From positions 558,001 to 622,000 of the forward strand of contig JACKQL020000005.1 of the NCBI GenBank assembly GCA_018296165.2: a stretch of 64,000 nucleotides of DNA, in the 5' to 3' direction. Shown here piece after piece: positions 60,430 to 64,000 of this stretch. The number at the start of each line of letters is the position of its first letter. Positions within the stretch are counted from its first letter, which is position 1. The notes under the pieces were generated by a model, which was given only the letters and a program-made list of their open reading frames with translations, was not told where the DNA came from and made no database searches. The position numbers were made by a program, and so were the translations under genes. Source of the DNA: Termitomyces sp. T153. Its lineage: Eukaryota; Basidiomycota; Agaricomycetes; Agaricales; Lyophyllaceae.

Positions 60430-61414
60430 TGGCAGGTTCCACTGACCACAGGGGCTCAGATCCACTGGGCAAGTCCTTACTAGGCAGACACAATATCCTG
60501 CACATATAATCTGGTGCTCCAGTGAGTTCTGGATGTGAGATCCTTATGAGGAAAGGTTGGGAAAGTGGTCTGAGTAAGCCAGGGAAGCTCTGGGGTAGGC
60601 TAAAGATGAGACAAGCAAGGGGCAAGTGTTGGGGTGTCAGGCACAAAGTCTGGGGGGCAGATATCTCAAAGGCAGAGTTGCTTGGGTCATGCAAGTAATG
60701 GAAGTGGGACTGGAAGTTGATGGGAGATCAGGTACAAGTTGATGGGTCCCTAAGCCAGACATGGAGTAAGGTCCAGGTGAATGGCAGTGTTATAGGAGGA
60801 AGATATTGGAATATGGAGTTGATACAGAGATCAGAGATGAAAGGAAATAGAGTGATACAATAAAGCACACCAGTCAGGAAAGAAACAGATGGGATGAGAC
60901 AAGAATGGAAGTCAAGACAAGACAAGATTGAGACAGGACAAGAACAAGATAAGATTGAGATAATATAAGACAGAGACTGGAACAATGAGACAGATATGGG
61001 CACAAACATAAGTAATATCAAGACTATTGTAACTGATATTACTCTACAACTTAAATACTAGCAAGGAGGTTCCTCTAGGACTGTTGTCTGGCTGCAGGAT
61101 TTGTTGTGCTGGGTGGGTGTTGGTTCTGATCTGATGCATGGGCTACAGTGATACTCTGACATGAATCTGTGATGTGCAGTGTGTGCCAGGGGCTAGGAGA
61201 AGTGTCAGAGGCACCTGGGAGCTTGGAGGGGGTTGGGAGGATGACAGGGCCTGCTAGGGAGGTATTGGGGTTTGCTGGGGAAGTATCAGAGTTTGCTGAG
61301 GTGAGTGCTGAGGGTGGACAAAGGTCAGAGTAGGTAAAGGGAGTGTTGGTAGGCACCTTGGGCTGCTGAGGTTGCTTGGGGAGAGGTCCAGAGGTCTGGG
61401 GATGGGTTGTGACA
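60430..61414 (-). repeat. Solo LTR of the C family (LTR4) inside the LINE
   Basis: 985 bases, TGGCAGGTTCC...GTTGTGACA, with the 5-base duplication ATTGC at 60425-60429 and 61415-61419. Orientation is that of LTR1 and LTR3. It carries diverged copies of the 21-base unit near 61250-61310 (GTTTGCTGGGGAAGTATCAG). Shorter and more diverged than the other copies, so an older or different subfamily. Confidence 0.85.
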
Positions 61415-62400
61415 ATTGCACAGTCAGCTCAAAGGATGTGACAATGCTTAGATGCTTTTCCTTACCCTATGGGAAGTGGTTAGAAATTCTTGTGCTCAAG
61501 CTCACTGGATGCAACATATCCATTCTTCAGGGTGAGCTAATGGGTCTGGTTGCTGGACTGATAGATTCAGACAGAGAGAATCCAGATGGTGCTATACACA
61601 CCAATCATCTCAACTCAGTCAGGCTATTGGTGGACAGTTGCACAACAACAAATATGGGAGCCAGGCTTTGTCATATGAATGGGTGGTTTGTACTATTGGT
61701 GGATCTTGGACTGCCTCCAGCACAGCAAGATTCAGATTCAGTATACTGAGGGTCATTATACTCACATATCTCTCCCATCAATCCTCAATAACACTGCAGA
61801 CCAACATGCAGTGGATGCTCAGAAGCCCAAACTAACACCTCCTGCTCTCATTCCCACATTCTTCATGGACCCATACATGTTACACAGTGACTTCCATGGG
61901 TGGATTGAATCTAATGTCCAAAGCTTTATTGACATACTCTATGCTTAACACACATCTAAGACCCTTGAGCTTAGCTCTGGTCTCTGTCTTCAGCAATTGG
62001 TCTACAATCTTAACCCACCACCCAACTTGCCATATGCCAAGTTCATTTCATGCTACTTAGCAGTGATACAGCTTAATGCCAGATTGGGCCAACTTCCCAC
62101 TGTGCACCATTGATTTTCAAGAAGGAAGATCAACTCTGACAGATGTTGTATGGGATGTAACACCCATGTTGAGGACAAACATCACATATTTGTAGAGTGT
62201 CCATATTTTGCAACATACAGAGAGGAGGCTCTAGAGGCTGTAGTGAAGATAACAAGGGAACACTGCAATAATTTGGTGATGAAGATGACCATATCCCAAG
62301 ACACAGCTATGAAGATTATGACTATAGCTAAGTCACTGTTTTGTGATGTTCCTTCAAGATAGCCACTACATTATTCAGCCTATTATTTAGGACATGTTTC
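61415..62400 (+). pseudogene. LINE RNase H and C-terminal Cys/His remnant
   Basis: Resumes the LINE right of the solo LTR: SILQGELMGLVAGLI and TNHLNSVRLLVDS (RNase H), then in a shifted frame IQYTEGHYTHISLPSILNNT ADQHA and FFMDPYMLHSDFHGWIESNV. It closes with GCNTHVEDKHHIFVECPYFA and AMKIMTIAKSLFCDV, the usual zinc-binding end of this LINE group. At least two frameshifts. Confidence 0.7.
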
Positions 62401-62600
62401 AAACATGTCAAGGATACTTGTCTCTGCCTCTAATCATGCTCACACATTCTATGGCAGACATCAATCTCTTTACCTGGCCTTGAACTGGCACTTGCACTCT
62501 ATCTGCCTAGCAGGTCATATTTGGGGACAAGTCCAATGCTTGGCAGCAAGAAAGGCAGGCCTATAATTCAACTTACATTCTACTTTATTGCATATAATAC

Positions 62601-64000
62601 ATGTACTAACTAATTGTGCATTCCAGTGTACTTCATTTGCCATAGTGGCAAGCTTCCCCCCAAGGGGTTTTGATGCTACCCCATGTGCCTTTTCTAGACA
62701 GTCCTTTCAGGTCTATTGTGGCATGTCTTTATTAATGCAACCATAGCTACTTAGCATAGCATGGGTAGATATCACAATAGTGACATAGTAAGAACTGTTA
62801 GGCCTATGCCAAAGGCATAAACCATAGCTTGTTTAAAATCTTTGTCAAATGAGTTTTGAACAGAAAAGAATATTTAAAATTTATTTGATGAAGACCTTGT
62901 ATTTGAAAATTGTTTAATAAAGATCCTACCACTATGTCTAGGGAACAACATTTCAAGCTAAGAGTATTTAAGAATATGCTGAGAATAATTTGATTAAGTT
63001 CACAACTTTTTTTGTGTTTCTGCTGAAGCCATGAAAGGAGTATTATAAATTGATTTATAATGGTAATTTAGTAGTCTGTGCAATAATCTTGAGTAAAGAT
63101 TAAATAAGGTAATTAGAATATTCCTTAGAGGGCTGTTGTTTGATATTCAGGATCAGACTATACAAAGAGTATCTAGATATTTGACAAGATATAGCTGTGA
63201 ATCAAAGGAAAGAAGCATTTGATTAGCTCTTTATAATCTTTGTCAAATAAGTTCCAAATGGAGAAGAATGCTTGAAACATTTAATAAAGGTCTCATATGG
63301 ATAATAAAATACTTTTTCTCTTTGAATCACAAAAGTAGCTTACTGAAAGTTTTCTTTCAATAAGCTGATCTTGAATATTGAACAAAAATCCTAAGAAACC
63401 TTTTACAAATATCACAATTTCTTGATTTGATTTGATTTGAGTATTATTGCATAGGCTACCAAGATACCATTGTAAATAAATTCATGATACTCTTTTTGAG
63501 GCTTTGTCCAAAACTATTTCTGAATTTACCAAATTATTCCTATCATATTTTTGAATTCTTTTGGTCCAAAATACTGTTTCCTCCAACCAGTGTATATGGA
63601 TGATCAAATTATTCCCATTTCATTCACAAAGGCATCTTGTTAAAGATTCATGGACTTTGTTCAACAGTCTGATATTAAATAGTAAACAGAAGCCTTTACA
63701 GTCTGTTCACCATGTGATTTGGACTCTGAATCTGCAAGATTCTGCTTATTGATATACCAGAATAGTAAATTCAGATTATGCCAAGACATGAGTGTGACAA
63801 TCTTCATTCTAATTAAGGATATGTCTCTTCTGACTTTTGTGCAACTATTAGTGGCCATACATAAGGCTGAAATTCCTTCTACTCTTACATCAGTACTCAC
63901 AAGTGAAAATCAAAATAATGTAATGAAACAATGATCATTCCCTCAAAGATATTTGATGACCAAAAACTGTAGGCAGAGGGGATGCTCACCTAAAAGACTA
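62601..64000. repeat. AT-rich CpG-free debris with diverged repeats
   Basis: No CpG is seen over long stretches and no frame is convincing. AATCTTTGTCAAATGAGTTT near 62838 recurs as AATCTTTGTCAAATAAGTTC near 63230, each followed by a GAA-rich segment and TTTAATAAAG, so two diverged copies about 395 bases apart. A plus frame at 63561-63752 (SLILNSKQKPLQSVHHVIWT) looks like an old coding remnant of unknown family. Confidence 0.4.

Larger units (their letters stand above)
57300..62600 (+). mobile_element. LINE (non-LTR retrotransposon) remnant
   Basis: Fragments in all three plus frames follow the order of an Agaricomycete LINE ORF2: TQRSAAFCEI and NTQVKMRNISADCLPMPWT upstream, reverse transcriptase from 59020, RNase H from 61490, and a C-terminal Cys/His segment to about 62360. 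CpG sites are almost absent and stops are many. A solo LTR of the C family splits it at 60430. The 5' end is not defined; the 3' end fades after YYLGHVSNMS-like text near 62400. Confidence 0.75.

Noticed and set aside
1..64000. CRISPR arrays, bacterial operons, tRNA or rRNA genes
   Set aside because: Spliceosomal introns, LTR elements and gene types are eukaryotic; no regularly spaced repeats, cloverleaf or rRNA-like sequence was noticed by eye.

Overview
The window looks like a chromosome segment of a mushroom-forming basidiomycete (Agaricomycetes). Its host genes carry many 45-60 base GT-AG introns, including micro-exons. The gene set is typical of that class: F-box families, a Sel1-repeat chitin-synthase regulator fragment and an HD-type cyanamide hydratase. 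More than half of the window is decayed transposon sequence. The genus cannot be fixed from sequence alone.

Layout: 1-2900 is old repeat debris. 2961-4202 is a multi-exon short-chain dehydrogenase of the diacetyl/acetoin reductase type (minus). 5230-37230 is one nested stack. An old CpG-poor element (5230-7617, resuming at 35434) was hit by element C, an LTR element with 1.1 kb LTRs and a GTAGA target duplication (7618-35433). Three later insertions sit inside C: Ty3/gypsy element A (10792-18903, CTGG duplication), a solo LTR of C's own family in reverse (20307-21527, TTGTC), and A's full-length relative B inside C's 5' LTR (24559-35323, CTGG/TCAG). Removing them leaves C at about 7.7 kb, without a recognisable reverse-transcriptase palm or integrase.

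37230-57133 is the gene island: F-box remnants around a Sel1-repeat fragment, a Cdc20/Ama1-type APC/C activator, a kinase-like protein, a predicted GPI-anchored secreted protein, cyanamide hydratase, an F-box protein and translation elongation factor eEF1B-alpha. From 57300 to the end lies a decayed LINE carrying a solo LTR of the C family (ATTGC duplication), then AT-rich debris.

The most interesting signal is in the retroelements. B (and in truncated form A) and the separate element C each carry, between the gag-pol side and the 3' LTR, a gene on the opposite strand to the element. It has its own TATA-like box just upstream of the ATG. It encodes a Cys pattern C-X2-C-X6/8-C-X8/15-C-X2-C-X6-C, close to the fungal Zn(II)2Cys6 binuclear cluster, followed by basic and helical or coiled-coil segments. 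The second clear signal is CpG decay: CGA codons became TGA or CAA, and catalytic Asp codons (C-GAC) became Asn in reverse transcriptase, RNase H and integrase. This fits cytosine methylation followed by deamination.
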